DNA of 64,000 nucleotides, from the NCBI GenBank assembly GCA_017618275.1, contig JAFZUS010000018.1, forward strand, positions 17,107-81,106, written 5' to 3'. Of the stretch, positions 36,681 to 44,229 are shown piece after piece. Position numbers and translations under genes: made by a program. Position 1 is the stretch's first letter. Each line of letters opens with the position of its first letter. The notes under the pieces are model-generated. The model worked only from the letters and a program-made list of their open reading frames with translations, was not told the DNA's origin and ran no database searches. Origin of the DNA: Prevotella sp. (GTDB lineage Bacteria > Bacteroidota > Bacteroidia > Bacteroidales > Bacteroidaceae).

Positions 36681-36698
36681 AAATTCTCTAGAGAATTT
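36681..36698. repeat. Core palindrome 2
   Basis: AAATTCTCTAGAGAATTT, a perfect 18-bp palindrome lying just beside the symmetry centre of the two flanking arrays. Confidence 0.75.
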
Positions 36699-36814
36699 TA
36701 AAAGGACATATAGAACGAAAGTTTGCAAAGCCGCATAAAAAAAACAGCAGGATAGTAGGGGAGCCATTACTTGGTAGTAAACAAACAGGAATGTGTGAAT
36801 GATTAATAGAGATC

Positions 36815-36919
36815 CAGTAGTGGATCAGTAGTGAATTAGTAGTGATATAGTAGCGGATTAGTAGGAATAATAAATTCGATAATTGCTTGATAATCCGTGT
36901 GTTTTGAGAGATTTAGTAG
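36815..36919. repeat. Right array of 11-bp-phased AGTAG sites
   Basis: AGTAG starts at 36816, 36827, 36838, 36849 and 36860, exactly 11 bp apart, then one single site at 36915, again 55 bp from the last array member. It is the inverted counterpart of the left array. The space between the arrays (36546-36815) has no credible gene. The rest of 36419-37147 holds only these arrays, the two core palindromes and the palindrome at 36943. Confidence 0.85.
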
Positions 36920-36942
36920 GATTATATGACCAAATCAAGATT

Positions 36943-36969
36943 CTCATAATGTGTCAGACATTATGTGAA
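36943..36969. repeat. Palindrome flanking the helicase region, left copy
   Basis: CATAATGT and ACATTATG around GTCAG, within a 27-bp segment that starts CTCATAATGTGTC. It matches the palindrome at 40296-40322 at most positions (CTCA-AATGTGTC-GACA-T-TGTGA). The two bracket the nuclease remnant and the helicase gene. Confidence 0.7.
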
Positions 36970-37094
36970 GTACAAAATTCGCCCACAAAAAGGTCCTCGC
37001 CCAGATTCAGAAGGGCCAAGAGGGCGCAGGCATGCTGTGACTAGCGTCTACGACTCACTCACATAGTCTTTTTCAAATAAAAAAAAATCAAAAA

Positions 37095-37126
37095 CTTGTT
37101 AATCTCCAATATTATTTGTATTTTTG
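37095..37126 (+). promoter_or_regulatory. Promoter in front of the GIY-YIG remnant and helicase
   Basis: -7 TATTTTTG (37119-37126) with CTTG 20 bp upstream (37095-37098), a slightly off-consensus -33. Confidence 0.55.
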
Positions 37127-37147
37127 CATCGAAAAGACGAAAACGAT

Positions 37148-37282
37148 ATGAATAGTAAAGAACCTGGTTACGTTTATATATTGACTGATCCCAGTTCTCG
37201 CGAGGATTGGGTAAAGATTGGTAAGAGCAATTGTCTTGTAAATGTGAGGAAATTGAGAAAGAATCAAATACCTCTGATTTAG
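37148..37282 (+). pseudogene. Truncated GIY-YIG nuclease (T5orf172-like)
   Basis: A 44-codon frame starting MNSKEPGYVYILTDPSS and continuing EDWVKIGKS then NVRK. This is the first strand-turn-strand of GIY-YIG nucleases of the T5orf172/Mug113 kind (GYVYILT...VKIGKS). The frame ends in TAG at 37280-37282, and none of the later part with the catalytic Glu follows. It keeps its own promoter and lies 7 bp before the helicase start, so it may now act only as a leader ORF. Confidence 0.7.
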
Positions 37283-37289
37283 GAAATTG

Positions 37290-40268
37290 ATGAAGAATCA
37301 TGAAATTAGTCCCTCTTATTTATATATGACACTTAAAGGCCTCTGCAAATACTATATCAGTTGCATTGCGTTAGAGAGTAACACAACGCTTCGTGCTTCA
37401 ATAAAGGATGAACTGTCTTTCATAAGCTTACCTTGGCTAAATAAGAGTGCGTTGAAGCAACCTGCAATAGGAGCCTTTCTTCGTGGTAATCTTGAGAAAG
37501 AGAAAGATTTGCTGATAGGTTATCCTGTCCTGAAAAGCAAGCATTTTCTTTCGCCACTTTTTATTATCCACATCACTTATAATGATGGAACACATGGAAA
37601 GAAGGAAGGCTTTTCTATTGATGATGAACTTCTGATAAACAAGGATATCATTGACAAGTATTCCACGAACGAGAAAACGGAGAATATATATGAGTTACGT
37701 GAACTGGAAACTGAACTTGGTTTTACGGATGGGCATGCTGCGTTTGAGGATTTGTCTGAAAAGGTTTCCTTGCTTAGAACTATTCGTCCTGATTGGGAAT
37801 GGTTTGACAAACTGAACATAGACAATCTAAAGAAAGGGCAAATAGATATTAATGATGCAGATGGCATTCTAAATCGTGCTATTTTGTTTGCAAAAGAGCC
37901 AACTCCATATACCGTAGGTTTAAGCAATGAGTTGGCTAATCTTGAAAGTCGGGGTAATTTAGATATAAAACATTCTATCTTATGGAAATTTATTCATAAA
38001 CAATTTTCTAAGAACCCACCATACACAAAAGAAATACTTGAAGTACTACCTCTGAATGACGAACAAGAGAAGGCTGTTCGCTCTGCTCTAAGTGCAGACG
38101 TTACATTGATAGCCGGTCCTCCAGGAACAGGCAAAACGCAGGTGGTAGCCAACCTTATCATCAATGCAGCAATAGCAGGTCAGAATGTGTTATTCACCAG
38201 TAAGAACAACAATGCTGTTGATGTTGTTGTGAAACGTGTAAACGCTATTAATAAAAACTTGCCATTAATTCTCAGATATGAGAAGAGTGCCAAACAATGC
38301 ATCTCCGATTATACTCAACTATGGGAAAAGGCCAAAGTTAAAAATGAATCGTATGATGATGCTGTTGAGGCATACAAACGTGTATATTCAAGCTATGATG
38401 CTAAGCGGACACAAAAGTCACAAATAGTCGACAACAGAAACAGATTGGATGAATTGGAACAATCTGTCTGTGCCATAAGAGATAAGTATCAGCAATTGAT
38501 TGGTGTTCTGACTGACGATGAAGTCAATGAGGTCAAGGATGCATATAGCGCCTTTGTGAACAATCGCAAATTTTTGCAAGAAGGCCCAGATAGGTTATTG
38601 GATAAGTTGTTTAAGGAGAGATGGGAAAAGAGAATCGTAGACGATTTGAATACTGTAGTTTTGTCTGTCAATTCCTTTATGGCGAAATACCATCCAGGTC
38701 TGAATGTTACTCCGCAAATGACAGAACGAGAGTGGATGTCATTTGATAACGAGTTTAAATCTCTGATGGATGATTTAAGTTTAATTGCCAGTTACAATAG
38801 GCTTCTTACTCAGATGTGTGATTCAGCCTCCCTTGAACAACTTGATGCTGCAATGATGACAGAGCATGTAGAACTGCAGGCAAAAGCTAAAACGGCATGG
38901 AATTTATGGCTGAATCAGCACATAAGCATATTTAATGCCCAGAACAGAGGAGAACTTCATGATTATATTAGCCTTCTTGAACACAATCATGTTGACGATT
39001 ACACACCAGCACTGAAGCAGATGCTGCCAGTGAGTGCCATTACATCTTTAAGTGCACGCAGGCGACTTCCGTTTATAGAGGCTGTTTATGACTTGCTCAT
39101 TATTGACGAAGCCAGTCAGTGTGATATCGCATCTATGATCCCTTTGTTGATGAGAGCAAAACGCGTGGCTGTTATTGGTGACAAGCAGCAGCTCAATCAT
39201 ATTTGTCTTTTAAGTAAACAAACAGATTTGTCGCTTATCCTGAGCAATGAGATTGAACCAAGATGGTCATATCGTGGCAGTTCTATTTACGATCTTGCCG
39301 AGAGTATGACAGAGTCTGAAAACATCATACAACTACGCGATCATCATCGGAGTTTCCTTGATATCATTCAATTCTCAAATCAGGAATTCTACGACAACAC
39401 ACTTCGCATAGCAACGGATTATAGCCGTTTACAGTCACCTAACAACGGAAAGCCTATTCTTGGTATGCAATGGATGAATGTGAAGGGAAAGACAATCCGC
39501 CCAGAAAACGGTGGAGCCTATAATCTTCAAGAAGTTGAAGGCGTAATTCGTATTCTTAGACGATTGGCATTGGAACTTGAGTTTGATGGCACTATTGGCG
39601 TCACCACTCCATTCCATCTACAAGCAGAGATGATTACTAAAGCTTTGGAACGAGATGCAGAACTACGTAATCATCTGGAACTACATAATAAGATTCTGAT
39701 TGATACGGTACATAAATTCCAAGGCGACGAACGAGATGTGATAATTTTCTCTCCCGTTGTCTCAGACGGAACAAAGTCACAAAGTCTTATGTTCCTGAAG
39801 TCAACAGGTAATTTGTTTAATGTTGCCATAACAAGAGCAAGAGCTTTGTTGGTGACAGTTGGCGACAAAGAATATTGCAAAAAATGTGGTGTTAGTTATT
39901 TGGAGCATTTTGCGGAGTACAGTTGTGGAGAAGATGCACCTGTCGAATCATCTGAATGGGAGCATATATTGCAAAAGGCTCTCTCTGATGCTGGCATTCC
40001 AGTGACGGCTCAATATCATGTGGACAAGTACTATCTTGACCTTGCACTCTTCCATAAAGGAAAGAAACTTGATATAGAGGTAGACGGTGCTATGTATCAC
40101 CAAACATGGACAGGCGAACTATCCTATAATGACCAATTACGTAACCAGGCACTTATGCGTGAGGGATGGGATGTTATCCGATTCTGGGTTCAGCAGGTTC
40201 GTGACCAGTTGCCTTGGTGCATTAGGCAAATTAAAAATTGGATGGAAGTGGTTGAAAGACAATCGTAA
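37290..40268 (+). CDS. Superfamily 1 helicase fused to a C-terminal endonuclease-like domain
   Basis: 992 residues, AT-richer than the housekeeping genes. Walker A GPPGTGKT is at residues 276-283, the DEAD-like Walker B IIDEASQCD at about 604 (Asp606, Glu607), then IGDKQQL, DTVHKFQGDERD and motif VI NVAITRARALLV: an UPF1/DNA2-type helicase. Coiled and helical inserts lie between motifs I and II (about 320-560). The last 110 residues (HVDKYYLDLALF, KLDIEVDGAMYHQ, NQALMREGWDVIRFW) match Vsr/DUF559-type PD-(D/E)XK nucleases. Single-gene helicase-nucleases of this type occur among phage-defence proteins; that role is inference. Flanking palindromes mark a possible insertion. Confidence 0.87.
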   Translation: MKNHEISPSYLYMTLKGLCKYYISCIALESNTTLRASIKDELSFISLPWLNKSALKQPAIGAFLRGNLEKEKDLLIGYPVLKSKHFLSPLFIIHITYNDGTHGKKEGFSIDDELLINKDIIDKYSTNEKTENIYELRELETELGFTDGHAAFEDLSEKVSLLRTIRPDWEWFDKLNIDNLKKGQIDINDADGILNRAILFAKEPTPYTVGLSNELANLESRGNLDIKHSILWKFIHKQFSKNPPYTKEILEVLPLNDEQEKAVRSALSADVTLIAGPPGTGKTQVVANLIINAAIAGQNVLFTSKNNNAVDVVVKRVNAINKNLPLILRYEKSAKQCISDYTQLWEKAKVKNESYDDAVEAYKRVYSSYDAKRTQKSQIVDNRNRLDELEQSVCAIRDKYQQLIGVLTDDEVNEVKDAYSAFVNNRKFLQEGPDRLLDKLFKERWEKRIVDDLNTVVLSVNSFMAKYHPGLNVTPQMTEREWMSFDNEFKSLMDDLSLIASYNRLLTQMCDSASLEQLDAAMMTEHVELQAKAKTAWNLWLNQHISIFNAQNRGELHDYISLLEHNHVDDYTPALKQMLPVSAITSLSARRRLPFIEAVYDLLIIDEASQCDIASMIPLLMRAKRVAVIGDKQQLNHICLLSKQTDLSLILSNEIEPRWSYRGSSIYDLAESMTESENIIQLRDHHRSFLDIIQFSNQEFYDNTLRIATDYSRLQSPNNGKPILGMQWMNVKGKTIRPENGGAYNLQEVEGVIRILRRLALELEFDGTIGVTTPFHLQAEMITKALERDAELRNHLELHNKILIDTVHKFQGDERDVIIFSPVVSDGTKSQSLMFLKSTGNLFNVAITRARALLVTVGDKEYCKKCGVSYLEHFAEYSCGEDAPVESSEWEHILQKALSDAGIPVTAQYHVDKYYLDLALFHKGKKLDIEVDGAMYHQTWTGELSYNDQLRNQALMREGWDVIRFWVQQVRDQLPWCIRQIKNWMEVVERQS

Positions 40269-40295
40269 GCAATCAAAAGCGCAATCAGAGATAAG

Positions 40296-40322
40296 CTCAC
40301 AATGTGTCTGACACTTTGTGAG
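40296..40322. repeat. Palindrome flanking the helicase region, right copy
   Basis: 13-bp arms CTCACAATGTGTC and GACACTTTGTGAG around one T, with one mismatch. Near-copy of the palindrome at 36943-36969. No T tract follows, so it is a poor terminator on either strand. Confidence 0.75.
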
Positions 40323-40382
40323 GTAAGAACAAAACAAAGATGGTTTTTGACTGCAAAAACAATAAAATAGGAGAAAAAGAAT

Positions 40383-40390
40383 TATCTTTG
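40383..40390 (+). promoter_or_regulatory. -7 element of the AlbA_2 gene
   Basis: TATCTTTG, 16 bp before the ATG at 40407; no -33 TTTG at normal spacing. Confidence 0.6.
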
Positions 40391-40406
40391 CAAACGAAAT
40401 AAGAAT

Positions 40407-41918
40407 ATGGACGAGAAAACTATAAGAGAAACATTGCTGAAAGGCGAGCGAGTGACGCTGGAATGCAAGAAGGCACAATCGAATGTGCCTGTTGATGCAT
40501 GGAAGACGTATTCTGCGTTTGCCAACACTTACGGTGGGCTTATTCTGCTGGGTGTTTATGAGGACTTGAAGGAAAAGGATATCAGCAAACGATTTACTAT
40601 CACTGGCGTGGATGATGCCGCCAAGATACGCAAAGACTTCTGGAACATCGTGAACAATCCTGAGAAGGTGAATGTGAACCTGTTGAAGGACGAAGATGTT
40701 GAGACGGTGGAATTGGAAGGAAAGAATGTGGTGGCAATCAAGGTGCCAATGGCGGACTACAATACTCGTCCTGTATATATCAACAACAATCCGCTGCGTG
40801 GCACATTTGTACGCAATCATGAGGGTGACTATCATTGCCCTGAGGAAATGATTACGATGATGATGCGTGATGCTAACCATGACGGAAACGACCGTCTGTT
40901 CTTGAAACACTACACGATGGACGACATAGACATCCCGACGTTGGAGCATTATCGTCAGCGATTTCATAACAGATACCCAGACCATCCTTTCAACAACCTT
41001 GACCATACGGAGTTTCTGCGTCAAATGGGTGGTTTTACGATGGATCGCGAGAGTGGGATGGAATGTCTGAACATGGCTGGTTTGTTGATGTTTGGAAAAG
41101 GACTGCCTATTCGTGACCGTTTCGACAATCTGCGACTGGATTATATCGACAAGTCAGGGTTAATAGGCGACCAGCGTTATAGCGACCGATTGACATACGA
41201 TGGTACTTGGGAGAACAACCTGTTCAACTTCGTTACAACGGTGCTCCCCAAGCTGACCAAGGAACTGCCGCGTCCTTTCAAAATGGTAGGGATGGAGCGC
41301 GACGATGATACGCCACAACACAAGGCTGTGCGCGAGGCGATGACCAACTGCATTATCCATGCTGACCTGATGCTGAACAGCGTGCTGAAGGTGGAGAAGT
41401 ACGATAATAAGTTTGTGTTTACAAACCCAGGCTTGCTACGTTTGCCTGTGGAGCAGATTTATGCTGGCGAGGAAACCAGAGCCCGAAATCAGCGCATACA
41501 AAACATGTTCCGCATGATTGGCTTTGGTGAGAACCTCGGTTCTGGATTCCCTCTCATCCTTAGTGCATGGAACGAGAAACATTGGCTGAAGCCTGAACTC
41601 ATAGAGCAGCGAGAACTGATGCAGGTGAAGCTAGTTTTGTCGATTGAGACGAAGGATGCAACTGCAAATGAGACTGTAAATGAGACTGTAAATGAGACTG
41701 TAAATGCAACTGTAAAACTCAGCAAGACGCAAAAGAAAATTCTTCCAATCATACAAAAGAACAAGTTTGCCACTTACGAGGAGATTGCTAAACAACTGGG
41801 AATTGCGAGAGCAACCGTTGGAAGGAATCTTGATGCCATGAAGAAAAATGGAGTTATCAATCGTGTTGGTGGCGACAAAAATGGATATTGGGAAGTGCTG
41901 CTCGATATTATAACGTAA
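40407..41918 (+). CDS. Schlafen/AlbA_2-domain ATP-binding protein with C-terminal winged helix
   Basis: 503 residues. The N-terminal AlbA_2 (Schlafen AlbA) domain is at about 10-130 (VTLECKKAQSN, SAFANTYGGLILLGV), then an ATPase-like C-terminal part with REAMTNCIIHADL and GFGENLGSGFPLI, as in the widespread COG2865 proteins. A run of Asn-Glu-Thr-Val repeats encoded by 12-bp DNA units leads to a winged-helix end (YEEIAKQLGIARATVGRNLDAMKK). Such proteins are thought to be regulators or defence-linked factors. It lies in the accessory stretch; the aldose epimerase gene begins 15 bp downstream. Confidence 0.85.
   Translation: MDEKTIRETLLKGERVTLECKKAQSNVPVDAWKTYSAFANTYGGLILLGVYEDLKEKDISKRFTITGVDDAAKIRKDFWNIVNNPEKVNVNLLKDEDVETVELEGKNVVAIKVPMADYNTRPVYINNNPLRGTFVRNHEGDYHCPEEMITMMMRDANHDGNDRLFLKHYTMDDIDIPTLEHYRQRFHNRYPDHPFNNLDHTEFLRQMGGFTMDRESGMECLNMAGLLMFGKGLPIRDRFDNLRLDYIDKSGLIGDQRYSDRLTYDGTWENNLFNFVTTVLPKLTKELPRPFKMVGMERDDDTPQHKAVREAMTNCIIHADLMLNSVLKVEKYDNKFVFTNPGLLRLPVEQIYAGEETRARNQRIQNMFRMIGFGENLGSGFPLILSAWNEKHWLKPELIEQRELMQVKLVLSIETKDATANETVNETVNETVNATVKLSKTQKKILPIIQKNKFATYEEIAKQLGIARATVGRNLDAMKKNGVINRVGGDKNGYWEVLLDIIT
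41655..41714 (+). repeat. 12-bp tandem repeat inside the AlbA_2 gene
   Basis: AATGAGACTGTA occurs three times without change from 41667 to 41702, with diverged copies on both sides. It encodes Asn-Glu-Thr-Val repeats in a linker. Because 12 is a multiple of 3, copy-number change would lengthen the linker without breaking the frame. Confidence 0.85.
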
Positions 41919-41933
41919 ATAAAAAGAACAACT

Positions 41934-42788
41934 ATGATAGAACTGAAGAATGAACTATTGGCGATTCGTGTCGCTGAGATGGGAGCCGAACTCCAGAGTG
42001 TGAAGGACAGTGAAGGTAGGGAGTATATGTGGCAGGCTGGGGAGCAATGGTCCAGACATTCGCCCATTTTGTTCCCTATCGTCTGTAGCGTGAACAATAA
42101 TACTTATATGGTGGATGGCAAGGAATATCACCTGCCTCGTCATGGGTTTGCCCGTGATACGGAGTTTACCGTCATCAGTCTGACGAAGGAGAAAGTGACG
42201 TTGGCCCTGCATGAGTCGGAGGAGACGCTGAAGGTGTATCCCTACCGTTTCAACCTCTCTGTCACTTATCGTCTGGAGGGCAACAAGGTACACGTTATCT
42301 GGCATGTGGAGAATACGGACTGCAGGGAGATTCACTTCCAGATAGGCGGACACCCGGCCTTTAACATGCCTGGCGGCAAATTGGAGGGAATGATCAAACT
42401 GGACAATGAGGAACCGATGGATGCCCTGAGGAGTTATGCCGACGGTAGTCACGATATGGTGGAGGTGCCTTTGGAGGCAGATATGGGCATCATGGAAATC
42501 AGCAACAACTTCTTCCGCAACGACTCGGTGAAGATTCACAAGTGCCAGACGCATCGTGCCATGCTGATGGATACTAACGGAGAGCCTGCCGTGACAGTGG
42601 ATTACAAGACGCCAGTCTGCGCCTTCTGGAGTCCATACGGTAAACAGGCTCCCTTCGTCTGCATAGAACCTTGGTATGGCATTGGTGACCCCAGGGATTT
42701 CAAGGGCGAGTTTAAGGACAAACCCTTGATGAACCATCTGCAGCCTGGAGCCTCATTTATGAGCAGATATACTATCACGATAAGGTAA
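41934..42788 (+). CDS. Aldose 1-epimerase family protein (LacX-like)
   Basis: A cytoplasmic 284-residue beta-sandwich of the GalM family. LPRHGFARDTEF near residue 65 has the first active-site His, GGHPAFNMPGG near 142 the second, and CIEPWYGIGDP near 242 carries the catalytic Glu. The short length and the motif spacing point to the LacX-like branch rather than galactose mutarotase proper, so the substrate sugar is unknown. It lies 15 bp after the AlbA_2 gene and 27 bp before the next gene, which looks sugar-related too. Confidence 0.87.
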   Translation: MIELKNELLAIRVAEMGAELQSVKDSEGREYMWQAGEQWSRHSPILFPIVCSVNNNTYMVDGKEYHLPRHGFARDTEFTVISLTKEKVTLALHESEETLKVYPYRFNLSVTYRLEGNKVHVIWHVENTDCREIHFQIGGHPAFNMPGGKLEGMIKLDNEEPMDALRSYADGSHDMVEVPLEADMGIMEISNNFFRNDSVKIHKCQTHRAMLMDTNGEPAVTVDYKTPVCAFWSPYGKQAPFVCIEPWYGIGDPRDFKGEFKDKPLMNHLQPGASFMSRYTITIR

Positions 42789-42815
42789 GGATTGGATTGA
42801 AGTGAATATAGATAT

Positions 42816-44027
42816 ATGAAGGTTATGAGCATTGCTATTTACACATTGACATCGGAACTGCACGATGAACAGGCTGTGGGTGAAGTGACCCGTGAGTTTC
42901 TGAACAGCCTTGATGTCACCTATGAGTTGAAGGGCAGCGACTATGCTGACTATGGCTCCCATTCACTTGACCTGATCTATGTACGGACGGGTGGCACGGA
43001 GGGTATCTTCAAACGTTTGCTTCCAGAATTGCAGGCAAAGTCAGAACGTCCTTTCTATCTGCTGACCTCTGGAAAAAGCAACTCGTTGGCAGCATCAATG
43101 GAGATCCTGTCGCACCTGCGCCAGAACGATTTCAAGGGGGAGATCATTCATGGTGATCCTGACTATATCTCCAAACGTATCAGACTGTTGGCAAAGGTCG
43201 GAGAGGCGCTGAAGTCACTCAAGGGCTGTAGGATGGGTGTCATTGGTGAGCCTTCCGACTGGTTGATTGCGAGTCACGCTGACAACGAGGCAGTCATGCA
43301 ACGTCTTGGCATTAGCCTCATCGACATCCCCATGCAGGAACTGATAGATATCATTAACGTCACGCCACAGTTATCAAAAGTCGAACGGGCCTCTAAGGAT
43401 ACTGTCACCAATTCCCTGTCAGGCGCCTATCAGATATATGACGCATTGAAGTTACTCGTTGGGAAAGAGTGCCTGCAAGGTTTTACCATCCGTTGCTTCG
43501 ACCTGTTGACATCTGTATGGAATACGGGCTGTCTGGCTTTGGCGAAACTCAATGCTGAGGGCATTGTGGCAAGTTGCGAGGGCGATGTTCCTGCGATGCT
43601 CTCCATGAAGATTGCCCAGTCGCTACTTGGTGTCAGCGGTTTCCAGGCTAATCCTGCCTCCATCACCCCCACGACAGGCGAAATGGTGTTCGCCCATTGC
43701 ACGATTCCCCTTAATATGGTGGAACGCTATGAGTTCGACACCCATTTTGAATCAGGCATCGGTATTGGCATCAGAGGATATATGAAGGAAGGGCCAATTA
43801 CCATATTCAAAGTGTCTGGCGACCTCTCCCGCTATTTCATCGAAGAGGGCGAATTGATCCGGAATCAGGCCAAACCAGACCTGTGCAGAACCCAACAGGT
43901 CATCCAATTGTCTCATCCCAGTCAGGCCTCCTATTTTCTGACGGATCCCATCGGAAACCATCACATCATCCTCCCAGGCCATCATAAAGACCTGTTGGAA
44001 GGGTTTCTTCGTAACGTGGCAGCATGA
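42816..44027 (+). CDS. Sugar isomerase-like protein (L-fucose/L-arabinose isomerase fold)
   Basis: 403 residues without signal peptide. The pattern IYVRTGGTEGIFKRLLPEL, RMGVIGEPSDWLIASH, then GFTIRCFDLL, NTEG-like ALAKLNAEGIVASCEGDVPAM and the C-terminal GDLSRYFIEEGELI resembles the FucI/AraA-like fold family of uncharacterised proteins in Bacteroidetes. Glu and Asp in CEGDVPAML sit where metal ligands would be. Activity is not proven. ATG at 42825 is an alternative start. The stop overlaps a start codon of a glycerate kinase remnant (ATGA), suggesting that the gene once had a kinase partner. Confidence 0.7.
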   Translation: MKVMSIAIYTLTSELHDEQAVGEVTREFLNSLDVTYELKGSDYADYGSHSLDLIYVRTGGTEGIFKRLLPELQAKSERPFYLLTSGKSNSLAASMEILSHLRQNDFKGEIIHGDPDYISKRIRLLAKVGEALKSLKGCRMGVIGEPSDWLIASHADNEAVMQRLGISLIDIPMQELIDIINVTPQLSKVERASKDTVTNSLSGAYQIYDALKLLVGKECLQGFTIRCFDLLTSVWNTGCLALAKLNAEGIVASCEGDVPAMLSMKIAQSLLGVSGFQANPASITPTTGEMVFAHCTIPLNMVERYEFDTHFESGIGIGIRGYMKEGPITIFKVSGDLSRYFIEEGELIRNQAKPDLCRTQQVIQLSHPSQASYFLTDPIGNHHIILPGHHKDLLEGFLRNVAA

Positions 44028-44056
44028 AGGTCGTTACTGCAATAGATTCTAAATAA
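44024..44056 (+). pseudogene. Second glycerate kinase 5' remnant
   Basis: ATG at 44024 overlaps the upstream stop and opens a 10-codon frame MKVVTAIDSK ended by TAA. At DNA level it matches the remnant at 35897 over about 25 bp with four differences. Too short to be a functional gene. Confidence 0.5.
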
Positions 44057-44159
44057 ACAACTATTTATGTGCGTTCCTTCCTCAACGGTCATCCTCAGAA
44101 TATGGTATGCAGTTAACTTTTATTAACCCGCTTTGTTTCATCACTTTATATTTTTTTCG

Positions 44160-44167
44160 TAAATTTG
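44160..44167 (+). promoter_or_regulatory. -7 element of the LruC lipoprotein gene
   Basis: TAAATTTG, 62 bp before the start codon. No -33 at standard spacing (a TTTG lies 24 bp upstream). Confidence 0.55.
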
Positions 44168-44229
44168 CAGGCGATAAAAACTTAATCATATATAAAATCA
44201 TATTAACACAATAACTAATGTTGTAGATT

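Noticed and set aside
36441-36919. CRISPR array reading of the repeated CTACT/AGTAG segment
   Set aside because: Units are 11 bp with 5-bp conserved cores and no unique spacers of 25-40 bp; the two halves are inverted and no cas gene is present.
40137-41024. 295-codon minus-strand open frame across the helicase end and the AlbA_2 start
   Set aside because: It runs through the intergenic promoter and palindrome and is antisense to two well-supported genes; no signal or domain seen.
41955-42737. 260-codon minus-strand open frame opposite the aldose epimerase gene
   Set aside because: Antisense to conserved motifs; no initiation or promoter signal.
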